64,000 nt of DNA, from positions 1,086 to 65,085 of the forward strand of contig LJZQ01000018.1 of NCBI GenBank assembly GCA_001314845.1, in the 5' to 3' direction. A program made the position numbers and the translations under genes. Shown here in pieces: positions 18,304 to 26,323 of the stretch; the first letter of the stretch is position 1, and each line of letters starts with the position of its first letter. Source of the DNA: Marinobacter excellens HL-55. Its GTDB lineage: Bacteria; Pseudomonadota; Gammaproteobacteria; Pseudomonadales; Oleiphilaceae. The notes under the pieces are model-generated. The model saw only the letters and a list, made by a program, of their open reading frames with translations, had not been told where the DNA came from and made no database searches.

Positions 18304-19574
18304 TGGGCGTTGGCAAGAATGTCACAGCAGAGCACTTTGAGTTCGCCCTGGCACTGATAGGCGAATGACAGGGTTACGCACATATAGGCCCCGGTGACGC
18401 AAAGATAGGGCGTGGTAACGTGTAGATTGTCTGGTTGGGCAAGCGCCTGGCGCAGGTATTGCTGACGGAACCAGTCCGCGCTTGCGGTGTTTTCCAGAGG
18501 CAGAAAGCGAGGGTCCTGACTTTGAATTGTGGCATCTGAGATCAAAGTGTCTGTAATCTGAACGCCTTTGTTATCCACCAGGTAGCAGCGTGAGACGATC
18601 GGGTGATTCAGTAATTCAAAGCAGGCGAGTTCCATTCGCTGACCTAGCTGGAGCTTTTCGGTAGCACGGCGAAACGGTGTGCGGAAAAAACTGACCAATT
18701 GTTGGGTTGGGTCCTGCGTGATCTGCTTGCGTTTTTTGTATTCGAGTAACAACTCGTCCAGATCTGCCAGCGCATGGGGCAGTTCCTCAAATTCCAGGCA
18801 AGGCCTTCGGAAGTAGAACCCCTGGACAAAATCGACCCCGGCATCTATCGCGATCATCGCCTGGTCTCGGGTTTCTACGCCCTCTAGCAGCACTAGACAG
18901 CCGGATTGGTGTAGCAAGGTCACCATGCCGTTGAGAATATGGCGTGCGCGCTGGTCCTCCAGGGCGCGGGTCAGAAGAGTCCTGTCCAGCTTCACGATAT
19001 CCGGTGACAGGTTCCAGATCCGTTCAAAGTTGGAATGGCCGGCACCGAAGTCGTCAATAGCGATCAGGCAGCCGAGATCGCGGTAGTAGGCGACGGTATC
19101 CTTCAATCTCTCAGCGTCATCGGTGGGCTGCTCGACAATTTCCATCACGATTCGGTGAGGCGGAAGCCCCGTCTTCTTAAGAAGCGCGCCAAAAAACGAA
19201 TCTGACTGGCTGCCGCTGGTAACCACCCTGGGCGAAACGTTCAAAAACAGCCAGTTAAGCTGATCTTTGATGCTACAGTAATTGCGGATATGAAGGTATC
19301 GGCAGAGCCGGTCCAGCAGCAGGTTCTCTGCTTCGGAGTCAGGTAGTTCAAAAAGATGCAACGGAAGAACGGCGGAATTGTCGTTGTCAAAGGCGCGAAT
19401 CAATGCTTCGTAACCGACGGTTCTCTTGTGGGAAATACTGTAAATAGGCTGTAGTGCGGTTCTGAGCTTCAGGCCCCTGAAATCGGCTGCCCAGGTGTCG
19501 CCCTGCTGATTCAGCATGGGGGATAGCAGGTCAACTTCCGGAGTCGGCATTTTTTCAGTAAGGCTGTGAGACAT
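18291..19574 (-). CDS. EAL-domain c-di-GMP phosphodiesterase with C-terminal sensor-like domain (YkuI-like)
   Basis: A predicted c-di-GMP hydrolase of 427 residues. The EAL domain is complete in its metal and catalytic motifs: YEALIR, LNVSP, EIVEQ, IDDFGAGHSN, VKLDR, LEGVET and QGFYF. After a linker, the last 130 residues (CYLVDNKGVQITDTLI through the C-terminus) look like a PAS/Cache fold, an arrangement known from Bacillus YkuI. There are no membrane helices. The start is uncertain: ATG 19574 is used here; a GTG at 19634 would add 20 residues, and neither has a strong ribosome site. It is convergent with the SLC13 gene. Confidence 0.8.
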   Translation of the reverse strand: MSHSLTEKMPTPEVDLLSPMLNQQGDTWAADFRGLKLRTALQPIYSISHKRTVGYEALIRAFDNDNSAVLPLHLFELPDSEAENLLLDRLCRYLHIRNYCSIKDQLNWLFLNVSPRVVTSGSQSDSFFGALLKKTGLPPHRIVMEIVEQPTDDAERLKDTVAYYRDLGCLIAIDDFGAGHSNFERIWNLSPDIVKLDRTLLTRALEDQRARHILNGMVTLLHQSGCLVLLEGVETRDQAMIAIDAGVDFVQGFYFRRPCLEFEELPHALADLDELLLEYKKRKQITQDPTQQLVSFFRTPFRRATEKLQLGQRMELACFELLNHPIVSRCYLVDNKGVQITDTLISDATIQSQDPRFLPLENTASADWFRQQYLRQALAQPDNLHVTTPYLCVTGAYMCVTLSFAYQCQGELKVLCCDILANAHQTP

Positions 19575-19854
19575 AGGCGAATCTGAACCGTCAAACGAAC
19601 GCAGCAGTAACGGATTAAGCCAAAAACCGGTCACTGATCTGTTAGCCAGAGCGCCTGAATCCCTGGCACTGTTTCCTATTTTTCAAGGCGTTAACTAATT
19701 TTGAAGAGGAAGATTGCCAAAAAACGAGAATCATTACCACTGTTTAAGTCGTAAATGTGGAAACAGTTTGTGACTTTGTGTTCTTGTGGTGTGCTGGAAG
19801 GGAACTGCGGGAGTCTGCTACCCGGCGTGGGCCGGGGGCGCAGGTGCAATCAGA

Positions 19855-19902
19855 TCAATTGTTGCTGGGTACTACTACGGATTCGTCGAATTCGAGTTCC
19901 AT
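19855..19902 (-). CDS. Candidate 15-aa peptide (MELEFDESVVVPSNN)
   Basis: A 15-codon frame starting ATG at 19902 and ending TGA, preceded by the strong ribosome site GAGAGGAAACGAC. The peptide is acidic at its start and ends in PSNN. A 6-bp GC-rich stem (19821-19836) follows 18 bp after the stop, without a T-run. It lies about 220 bp upstream of the EAL gene on the same strand, so it could be a leader peptide, a free small peptide, or chance. I do not recognise it. Confidence 0.35.
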   Translation of the reverse strand: MELEFDESVVVPSNN

Positions 19903-20000
19903 GTCGTTTCCTCTCGGTCACTGAGGCCCCTGACGGGGCGAATTAGGTATGGGTAAAGTCTATCGTGATCATGAATTCGGACAATCCGTAAAACCCGTAT

Positions 20001-20017
20001 TCGACCAAAGTGGTCGA
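20001..20017. promoter_or_regulatory. Exact 7-bp inverted repeat, possible operator
   Basis: TCGACCA and TGGTCGA flank AAG. It lies 153 bp upstream of the cytochrome b561 start and about 100 bp upstream of the candidate small peptide on the other strand. The short loop and absence of a T-run argue for a protein site rather than a terminator. The regulator is unknown. Confidence 0.4.
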
Positions 20018-20169
20018 TCCGCGGAGCTATCGATTGATCAGATAATTTGATCTATCTCGGCAGAATATTTTGATTTTCATTGGCCAGACAGCGATCTAGA
20101 CTGATTTCGGTAACTGAGGTTTGCGCGGTTGCTGCACTTTGGCTCACGGATGAAGGACATCGTTACATC

Positions 20170-20718
20170 ATGAAATTGGTCAATACCCAAAGCCGTTACG
20201 GTTTTATTTCCATCAGTCTTCATTGGCTCGTGGCGTTAGCGGTGATTGGTTTGTTCGGACTGGGTTGGTGGATGGTGGGTCTGTCCTACTACGATCCCTG
20301 GTATCGCCAGGGGCCGGACATTCATCGCAGCGTGGGTATCCTTCTGTTTATCGCAATGCTCGCCAGACTGTTGTGGCGCTTGGCCAGTCCGCCGCCCAAA
20401 CCATTGCCAGAGCATCAGCGTTGGGAGGTGCTGGCCTCCCATGTAGCTCACTGGATGCTGTACCTGCTTTTGTTTGTGGCGATGAGTAGTGGGTACCTGA
20501 TCACCACCGCCGACGGGTCTTCGATCAGCGTGTTTGGATGGTTTGACGTGCCGTCTGTGACGGGCAGGGTGCGGGGCATGGAAGATATCGCAGGTGTTGT
20601 TCACTACTGGAGCACCTGGGCGCTGGTGGTGTTGGCGGGAATGCACGCGTTGGCCGCGCTTAAGCATCATTTTATGGATCGGGATTCAACACTCAAACGC
20701 ATGTTAGGGCGACCTTGA
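20170..20718 (+). CDS. Cytochrome b561 family protein (YceJ-like)
   Basis: A four-helix membrane cytochrome of 182 residues. It starts MKLVNTQSRYGFISISLHWLVALAVIGLF; the His in LHW and those in HRSVG, HWMLYL and HYWSTWALVVLAGMHALAALKHH are placed as the haem ligands of this family. ATG 20170 is chosen with AAGGA upstream; an open frame extends further 5' but lacks family similarity. The pairing with yceI 66 bp downstream repeats the yceJ-yceI arrangement of Escherichia coli, suggesting linked work with quinones or isoprenoid lipids in the envelope. That function remains loosely defined. Confidence 0.83.
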   Translation: MKLVNTQSRYGFISISLHWLVALAVIGLFGLGWWMVGLSYYDPWYRQGPDIHRSVGILLFIAMLARLLWRLASPPPKPLPEHQRWEVLASHVAHWMLYLLLFVAMSSGYLITTADGSSISVFGWFDVPSVTGRVRGMEDIAGVVHYWSTWALVVLAGMHALAALKHHFMDRDSTLKRMLGRP

Positions 20719-20784
20719 CCCAAGATCTCAAGCATATTGCATAGAGCTGTCATTCAGTTGTCTGAAATGAAAAAGGAGAAAACC

Positions 20785-21366
20785 ATGAAGAAATTACTAC
20801 TTGCCTCTGCGGTATCTTTGGCGTTGGTTGGTACCGTGAGTGCAGATGAACACAGTGGTACCTATGCCTTTGATACCGAGGGAGCGCATCAATTTGTTAC
20901 CTTCAAAATCTCACACCTGGGTTACAGTTGGCTGTATGGCCGTTTTAACGATTTTGATGGCGAGTTTGTCTACGACGCCGAGAATCCGGAAAACAGTACG
21001 GTCAATGTAACCATCGACACCGCCAGCGTGGATTCCAATCATGCAGAGCGTGACAAACACCTGCGTAACGAGGACTTCCTGTACGTCAACGAGTTTCCGC
21101 AGGCGACCTTCAAGAGCACGCGAGTGGTTCTGGATGATGATGGCGAAGCCGATGTGATCGGCGACTTCACACTGCGTGGCGTCACCCGCGAGATTACTCT
21201 CGATGTAGAAATGCACGGCCACGGCGAGGATCCCTGGGGCGGCTACCGCATGGGCTTTGACGCGGAAACCGAATTGCGGCTGAAGGATTTCGGTATCCCG
21301 ATGGATCTGGGCGAAGCTTCAGAAACCGTCGAGATTAAGATTTCTGTTGAAGGCATCCGCCAGTAA
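20785..21366 (+). CDS. yceI: YceI-family periplasmic lipid-binding protein
   Basis: A secreted protein of 193 residues. The signal peptide MKKLLLASAVSLALVGTVSA is cleaved before DEHSG. The mature part has the YceI lipocalin-like pattern: GTYAFDTEGAHQFVTFKISHLGYSWLYGRFNDFDGEFVYD, then the VDSNHAERDKHLRNEDFLYVNEFPQATF block and a C-terminal DFGIPMDLGEASETVEI. Family members bind long isoprenoid or quinone-like molecules. ATG 20785 follows AAGGAG. It is the second gene after cytochrome b561, and a strong hairpin follows the stop. Confidence 0.9.
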   Translation: MKKLLLASAVSLALVGTVSADEHSGTYAFDTEGAHQFVTFKISHLGYSWLYGRFNDFDGEFVYDAENPENSTVNVTIDTASVDSNHAERDKHLRNEDFLYVNEFPQATFKSTRVVLDDDGEADVIGDFTLRGVTREITLDVEMHGHGEDPWGGYRMGFDAETELRLKDFGIPMDLGEASETVEIKISVEGIRQ

Positions 21367-21385
21367 TATTGGCTTTTGCCTGGGT

Positions 21386-21415
21386 GCGGGTTCCGGGCTT
21401 AAACCCGGAACCCGC
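21386..21415 (+). terminator. Hairpin after yceI, candidate terminator
   Basis: GCGGGTTCCGGG and CCCGGAACCCGC form a perfect 12-bp stem with a 6-nt loop, 19 bp after the yceI stop. The following CAGTTT is a poor T-run, so termination strength is uncertain. The 3' end of the chemoreceptor remnant on the other strand falls in the hairpin. Confidence 0.55.
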
Positions 21416-22178
21416 CAGTTTGCTGTTCAATCTCCATGGCGTAGCCCTCCAATGATCTGCTTATGGCGTCAATGGCCTGCGAGCTCTCGGCACTGACGGC
21501 GGCTGTAAGCTCTGTGGCACCTTCGCCGAGGTAACGGCTCAGCGCCTGAATCGAACCAATCATGCCTTGCAGATTTTCGAGCACATAATATTGAAACTCC
21601 TGGCCAATTGTCCTAGGTCGTCTTCGACCGTTATCGGGATCCCCTTGGTCAGGTCGCCCTCGCCCTGGGCGATGTTGTCCAGTTGCATACGCAGTGCTGC
21701 GATTGATCTGATGATCAGTTTCAGGGACACGACGAACAACACGATGTTCAGCAAGATCGCAATTACGCTGATTGAACGAATGGCCGCAACCGGCGGTACT
21801 CTCGGAAGAAGCGTCTTGAGCGCGCGACTGAGCCTGCTCATCGGCGTGGCCACCGGCATTGTCGAAATAGTCTCGCAGCCGATCGAATAGCGCGAGAGTT
21901 TCGGCATTGGCCAGGCTTCTGGCCTGGGCGGTATTTTCGTCATCGAAGGACTGATCCACCAGTTCCATTTGCGCAACCAGGGCCTGACAGAGATCTAGGT
22001 CGCCGTTGAGAATTTCGCTGATGGCTGGTAAATAGCTGGAGGCGATATCCTCGGTGTCAGAGACCGGTATCCTGGCAGTCTGGACACTGAATATTCAGAT
22101 AAAAATCAGTGCCACAGCGGTGATAATTAACGGGAGTGCGATTTTTGAGCGCAGTCCCAGGCTGTTGAGAGCATTCAT
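21399..22178 (-). pseudogene. Decayed methyl-accepting chemotaxis protein
   Basis: A chemoreceptor remnant. Reading from ATG 22178, preceded by GGAGG, gives MNALNSLGLRSKIALPLIITAVALIFI, a first membrane helix, then a TGA at 22095-22097. The frame continues with a helical sensor (SYLPAISEILNGDLDLCQALVAQ, then ELVDQSFDDENTAQARSLA). Around 21800-21830 the coding sense moves to another frame holding a second membrane helix and a HAMP domain (IAQGEGDLTKGIP, EDDLGQLARSFN), and near 21570-21600 it moves back. The kinase-signalling tip is missing; only about 259 codons remain of a usual 500 or more. One stop, two shifts and truncation make it non-functional unless the base calls are wrong. Confidence 0.8.
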
Positions 22179-22287
22179 AAAGCCTCCAGTTTTTACTATT
22201 ACGCTTTTGGCTAAAGAGTAGCAGGAGGCGGGCAGTTGTCACTCTGAGGCTGGATATAAGCCTGATTTTGCAGAAAAAAGCAGTGGG

Positions 22288-22524
22288 TCAGTGATGTTGG
22301 GAGTTGCCGGGTTGTTCGCCGGTCCGACACAGGTGACGCTGGCGCAGGAATTGCCCTACAAAGATGACCGCGCCGATCAGTAGTCCGGCCCACAGATAAG
22401 TGGCGGGAACCTGGAAGCTGCCGCTGATGGCGAATTCCACCAGGAGCATCAGGACGACGGCCAGGGTCGCATTTACCAGCGCTGTCACCAGTGCATGCCC
22501 GCAGGCTTTGAGATTCGGTGTCAT
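22288..22524 (-). CDS. Small two-helix membrane protein, unknown function
   Basis: A 78-residue protein with two hydrophobic stretches: HALVTALVNATLAVVLMLLVEFAI (about 10-33) and YLWAGLLIGAVIFVGQFL (about 43-60), then a short basic tail. ATG 22524 has GCGGAAAT upstream, a fair ribosome site. It lies between the chemoreceptor remnant and parC and is divergent from parC. I do not recognise a family. The hydrophobic pattern and start support a real gene, but it could be a minor frame. Confidence 0.5.
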   Translation of the reverse strand: MTPNLKACGHALVTALVNATLAVVLMLLVEFAISGSFQVPATYLWAGLLIGAVIFVGQFLRQRHLCRTGEQPGNSQHH

Positions 22525-22624
22525 AGATTTCCGCTTGTGAGGGAAGATAACGACGTTCTGATCACAGAAGCGAGCATACGGTGCACCTTACAGACTCTCC
22601 ATGCGGGAATTCCGCTATTGGAAA

Positions 22625-22654
22625 TTGGTGTATCGGTGCCTGCGTCCATATAAT
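22625..22654 (+). promoter_or_regulatory. Candidate sigma-70 promoter for parC
   Basis: TTGGTG (22625-22630) and an exact TATAAT (22649-22654) are 18 bp apart, about 90 bp upstream of the parC start. Confidence 0.45.
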
Positions 22655-22744
22655 GTGCGCCACATTGCCCGGTATCCTTGCCGGGGGCAGAGGACGGCGT
22701 CAATGCCGCACTTCACATCAGGCAGTTAAGGCAAAGAGGCATCT

Positions 22745-25039
22745 ATGCCAGAGTTTCAGATAACGGATGAAGGATTTGAACGAGTCGCGCTCCGGGAGTA
22801 TACCGAGAAGGCCTACCTCGACTATTCCATGTACGTCATTCTGGACCGCGCCTTGCCCAACGTGGGCGATGGGCTTAAACCGGTTCAACGGCGTATCGTG
22901 TACGCCATGTCGGAACTGGGGCTGAAGTCCACCTCCAAGTACAAAAAGTCCGCCCGTACCGTGGGTGACGTGCTGGGCAAGTTCCACCCTCACGGTGACA
23001 GTGCCTGCTATGAAGCTATGGTGCTGATGGCGCAGCCGTTTTCCTACCGGTATCCGCTGGTTGATGGTCAGGGCAACTGGGGCGCACCGGATGACCCGAA
23101 GTCGTTCGCCGCCATGCGATACACCGAATCCCGGCTCTCGCGTTTTGCCGATGCGCTGTTGGGTGAGCTGGGCCAGGGTACTGTGGATTGGGTGCCAAAC
23201 TTTGATGGCACCATGGACGAGCCCTCGGTATTGCCCGCCCGCTTGCCCCATGTGTTGCTGAACGGTACCACCGGTATTGCCGTGGGCATGGCCACGGATA
23301 TTCCGCCCCACAACGTGCGGGAAGTGACCGCCGCCTGTATTCGCCTGCTCGACGAGCCGGAGGCAACGGTCGATCAGCTCCTGGAGCATATCCAGGGCCC
23401 GGACTACCCGACCTACGCTGAAATCATTACGCCCCGCAAGGACCTTCGGCAAATTTATGACACCGGTCGCGGCTCGGTGCGGATGCGTGCCCGCTGGATA
23501 CGTGAGAGCGGCGAGATTGTGATTACCGATCTTCCGCACCAGGCGTCCGGCAACAAGATTCTGGAGCAGATTGCGCACCAGATGCAGGTCAAGAAGTTGC
23601 CGATGGTAGCCGATCTGCGCGATGAGTCCGACCATGAGAACCCGACGCGGCTGGTTGTTGTGCCGCGCTCCAATCGGGTGGATCTGGATGGGTTGATGGC
23701 GCATCTGTTTGCCAGCACCGACCTTGAAAAAACTTACCGGGTTAACGTCAATGTTATCGGTAATGACGGTCGTCCGGGCGTTAAAGGCCTGCACCAGATT
23801 CTTACCGAGTGGCTGGCATTCCGGAAGACCACGGTCACCCGCCGGTTGCAGCACCGCCTGGATAAGGTTCTGGCTCGGTTGCACCTGCTTGAAGGCTTGC
23901 TGATCGCTTATCTCAACATTGATGAAGTGATTGAGATTATTCGTACCGAAGACAAGCCCAAGGCCGAGCTGATGGCTCGCTTCGGGCTGTCCGCGGACCA
24001 GGCCGAAGCCATCCTCGAGCTGAAGTTGCGCCATCTGGCCAAGCTTGAGGAAATGAAAATCCGCGGCGAACAGGATGAATTGTCCGCCGAGCGGGATGAA
24101 TTGCAGTCGATTCTCGGATCGCCAGAGCGCCTTCGGGAATTGATTAAAACCGAACTGGAGCAGGATGCTGAAACCTATGGCGATGATCGCCGCTCGCCGA
24201 TTGTCGCCCGTGAGGAAGCCAAAGCCTTCAGTGAAACGGATCTGGTCTCCAACGATCCGGTCACCGTGGTGCTGTCTGAAAAAGGCTGGGTGCGAGCGGC
24301 CAAAGGCCACGATATCGATCCGACCGGGCTTAGCTACAAGGGAGGCGACCACTTTGCCCTGGCTGCCTGCGGTCGAAACAATCAGCAGGCCGTTTTCCTC
24401 GACTCCACCGGTCGGGCCTATTCCCTGATGGCGCACAGCCTGCCGTCAGCCCGAGGGCAGGGCGAACCGCTGACGGGTCGGATCAATCCGCCGTCAGGTG
24501 CTACTTTCTCTGGTCTGTTGATGGGCGAGCCTGAGCGTAAAACCTTGCTGGTGACCGATGGCGGTTACGGCTTTGTGACTTCATTGAACGACATGGTGGG
24601 CAAAAACCGGGCAGGCAAGGCGGTGGTCAGCGTGCCCAAGGGGGCCCGGATCATGCCGCCGGTGATGATTCCGGAGACGGTTTCTACGCTCTATCTGGCG
24701 GCGATCTCCAACGAGGGGCGCATGCTTGTATTCCCGCTCAACGAACTGCCAGAGCTGGCCAAGGGCAAGGGTAACAAGATTATCAGCATACCGTCGGCAC
24801 GAGTGCAGAGCCGTGAAGAGTATGTGGTCGCCGTCGCTGTGTTTGGCGAGGAGGATCAGCTGGAGGTGAAGGCCGGCAAGCGCAAGCTTGGGCTGCGCTT
24901 CAGCGATCTCGAGCACTATTTGGGAGAGCGCGGCCGTCGTGGCCACAAACTGCCGCGTGGACTCCAGCGTGTTGATGGTATAGATGTCATTCCTTCGGCA
25001 GCCCGTGCCCAGGAAGAGGAGAGTGCAGACAGTGAGTGA
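22745..25039 (+). CDS. parC: DNA topoisomerase IV subunit A
   Basis: The DNA-cutting subunit (764 aa) of topoisomerase IV. The N-terminal winged-helix/tower region shows [28 protein letters not shown] and [15 protein letters not shown]; the Ser and Glu of the quinolone-resistance region are the susceptible-type residues. The catalytic Tyr is in [11 protein letters not shown]. The C-terminal part is the DNA-wrapping beta-pinwheel, shorter than in GyrA. AGAGG precedes ATG 22745. serB starts at a GTG inside the end of this gene, so the two are coupled. The partner gene parE is 6.3 kb upstream. Confidence 0.95.
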   Translation: MPEFQITDEGFERVALREYTEKAYLDYSMYVILDRALPNVGDGLKPVQRRIVYAMSELGLKSTSKYKKSARTVGDVLGKFHPHGDSACYEAMVLMAQPFSYRYPLVDGQGNWGAPDDPKSFAAMRYTESRLSRFADALLGELGQGTVDWVPNFDGTMDEPSVLPARLPHVLLNGTTGIAVGMATDIPPHNVREVTAACIRLLDEPEATVDQLLEHIQGPDYPTYAEIITPRKDLRQIYDTGRGSVRMRARWIRESGEIVITDLPHQASGNKILEQIAHQMQVKKLPMVADLRDESDHENPTRLVVVPRSNRVDLDGLMAHLFASTDLEKTYRVNVNVIGNDGRPGVKGLHQILTEWLAFRKTTVTRRLQHRLDKVLARLHLLEGLLIAYLNIDEVIEIIRTEDKPKAELMARFGLSADQAEAILELKLRHLAKLEEMKIRGEQDELSAERDELQSILGSPERLRELIKTELEQDAETYGDDRRSPIVAREEAKAFSETDLVSNDPVTVVLSEKGWVRAAKGHDIDPTGLSYKGGDHFALAACGRNNQQAVFLDSTGRAYSLMAHSLPSARGQGEPLTGRINPPSGATFSGLLMGEPERKTLLVTDGGYGFVTSLNDMVGKNRAGKAVVSVPKGARIMPPVMIPETVSTLYLAAISNEGRMLVFPLNELPELAKGKGNKIISIPSARVQSREEYVVAVAVFGEEDQLEVKAGKRKLGLRFSDLEHYLGERGRRGHKLPRGLQRVDGIDVIPSAARAQEEESADSE

Positions 25040-26264
25040 ACTGGTACTGGTGAATGTATCCGGGCGCGACAAGCCCGGGCTGACCTCGGAAATTACCGGG
25101 ATCATGGGTCAATATGATGTCCGGATCCTGGACATTGGTCAGGCGGTGATTCATGACCATCTGACCTGGGGCATCCTGATCGAGATTCCGGACGAATCCA
25201 AGTCGTCTCCGGTGATCCGGGATCTGCTGTTCCGATTGCACGCTCTGGACCTTCAGGTGCGGTTTGCGCCGATCACCGTCGACGAGTATCAAACCTGGGC
25301 GGAGGCCCGCAACCGGGCCTGCTACATCGTCACGCTGCTGTCCCGCGACATCAAGGCGGAACAGATTGCACGGGTGTCTGCCATTACCGCCCGGCATGGT
25401 CTGAACATTGACAATATCACCCGCCTGTCGGCCCGACCCTCGCTGAACTCCGGTGAAAATCGCATTGCCTGCGTCGAATTTTCAGTCCGGGGCACGCCGT
25501 CGGATCTGGAGCAGTTGCGGGCGGACTTTCTGCACATCGCCGGTGAAATGAACGTGGACATCGCGTTTCAGGAAGACTCCATCTTCCGGCGTAATCGCCG
25601 CCTGGTGGTGTTTGATATGGATTCCACGCTGATTGAGGCAGAAGTGATCGATGAACTGGCCCATGAGGCCGGCGTCGGTGAACAGGTTGCCGAGATTACT
25701 GAAAGGGCGATGCAGGGCGAGCTCGACTTCAGTCAAAGCTTTGCCGAGCGCCTGGCGCTGCTCAAGGGGCTGGATGAGTCGGTTCTGGAAGGCATTGCCA
25801 ACCGGCTGCGCATGACCGAGGGCGCGGAGCACCTGATTCTCAGTTTGAAGGCACTGGGTTACCGAACGGCGATTTTGTCGGGTGGCTTCACCTACTTTGC
25901 CCGTCATCTGCAACGCAAGCTCGGTATCGACTATGTGTACGCCAATGAGCTGGATATTGTGGATGGCAAGGTCACCGGTCAGGTGAAAGGGCAGATCGTC
26001 GATGGCAAGCGTAAAGCGGAGTTGTTGCTGGAGATTGCCGAGAAGGAGCACATATCGCGAGAGCAGGTGATTGCTGTTGGCGATGGCGCCAACGATCTGC
26101 CGATGCTGAGTCAGGCGGGCCTGGGTGTGGCCTTCCGAGCCAAACCTCTGGTCAAGGAGTCAGCGCGACACTCCATTTCTACTCTGGGGCTGGACGCCAT
26201 TCTTTACCTGATTGGTTTCCGTGAGAGCGAAACCAATCAGACCCTGAAAAACGCCGGCCTCTGA
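25032..26264 (+). CDS. serB: Phosphoserine phosphatase
   Basis: Catalyses the last step of serine synthesis, O-phospho-L-serine to serine. Two ACT-type regulatory repeats occupy about residues 1-80 and 95-180. The HAD phosphatase domain follows with the nucleophile Asp195 in DMDST, then LSGGFTYF and the metal motif GDGANDLPM. At 410 residues it is the long, two-ACT form found in pseudomonads. The GTG start at 25032 overlaps the parC stop by 8 bp and has GGAGAG upstream; an in-frame ATG further back lies well inside parC and is less likely. A strong terminator follows. Confidence 0.93.
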   Translation: MSELVLVNVSGRDKPGLTSEITGIMGQYDVRILDIGQAVIHDHLTWGILIEIPDESKSSPVIRDLLFRLHALDLQVRFAPITVDEYQTWAEARNRACYIVTLLSRDIKAEQIARVSAITARHGLNIDNITRLSARPSLNSGENRIACVEFSVRGTPSDLEQLRADFLHIAGEMNVDIAFQEDSIFRRNRRLVVFDMDSTLIEAEVIDELAHEAGVGEQVAEITERAMQGELDFSQSFAERLALLKGLDESVLEGIANRLRMTEGAEHLILSLKALGYRTAILSGGFTYFARHLQRKLGIDYVYANELDIVDGKVTGQVKGQIVDGKRKAELLLEIAEKEHISREQVIAVGDGANDLPMLSQAGLGVAFRAKPLVKESARHSISTLGLDAILYLIGFRESETNQTLKNAGL

Positions 26265-26269
26265 ACGTA

Positions 26270-26307
26270 CAAAGGGCGAGGTTCTGACACCTCGCCCTTT
26301 GTTTCTT
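26270..26307 (+). terminator. Rho-independent terminator between serB and fimX
   Basis: CAAAGGGCGAGGT (26270-26282) and ACCTCGCCCTTTG (26289-26301) pair perfectly over 13 bp with a 6-nt loop, then TTTCTT. It separates convergent serB and fimX and could work both ways. Confidence 0.92.
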
Positions 26308-26323
26308 GCATGGCCCGTTTGGG

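Larger units (their letters stand above)
19635..20169. other. 535-bp gene-poor gap with palindromes and a candidate small peptide gene
   Basis: No normal gene fits here. Visible items are: GAGAATCATT at 19726-19735, part of a weak Fur-box-like match; a stem CCCGGC/GCCGGG at 19821-19836; a 15-codon minus-strand reading frame at 19855-19902; the exact dyad TCGACCA-AAG-TGGTCGA at 20001-20017; and GATCA-N7-TGATC at 20036-20052. The dyads lie upstream of the cytochrome b561 gene on one side and the small frame on the other, so they may be regulator sites. Confidence 0.6.

Noticed and set aside
19721..19740. Possible Fur box (CGAGAATCATTACC)
   Set aside because: Only one half matches well (about 14 of 19 positions in the best alignment) and there is no iron-related gene beside it.
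22718..24436. A 572-codon open frame on the minus strand inside parC
   Set aside because: It lies opposite the strongly conserved parC frame, and its translation is rich in His/Gln/Gly with no known domain. It is a by-product of codon bias in a GC-rich gene.
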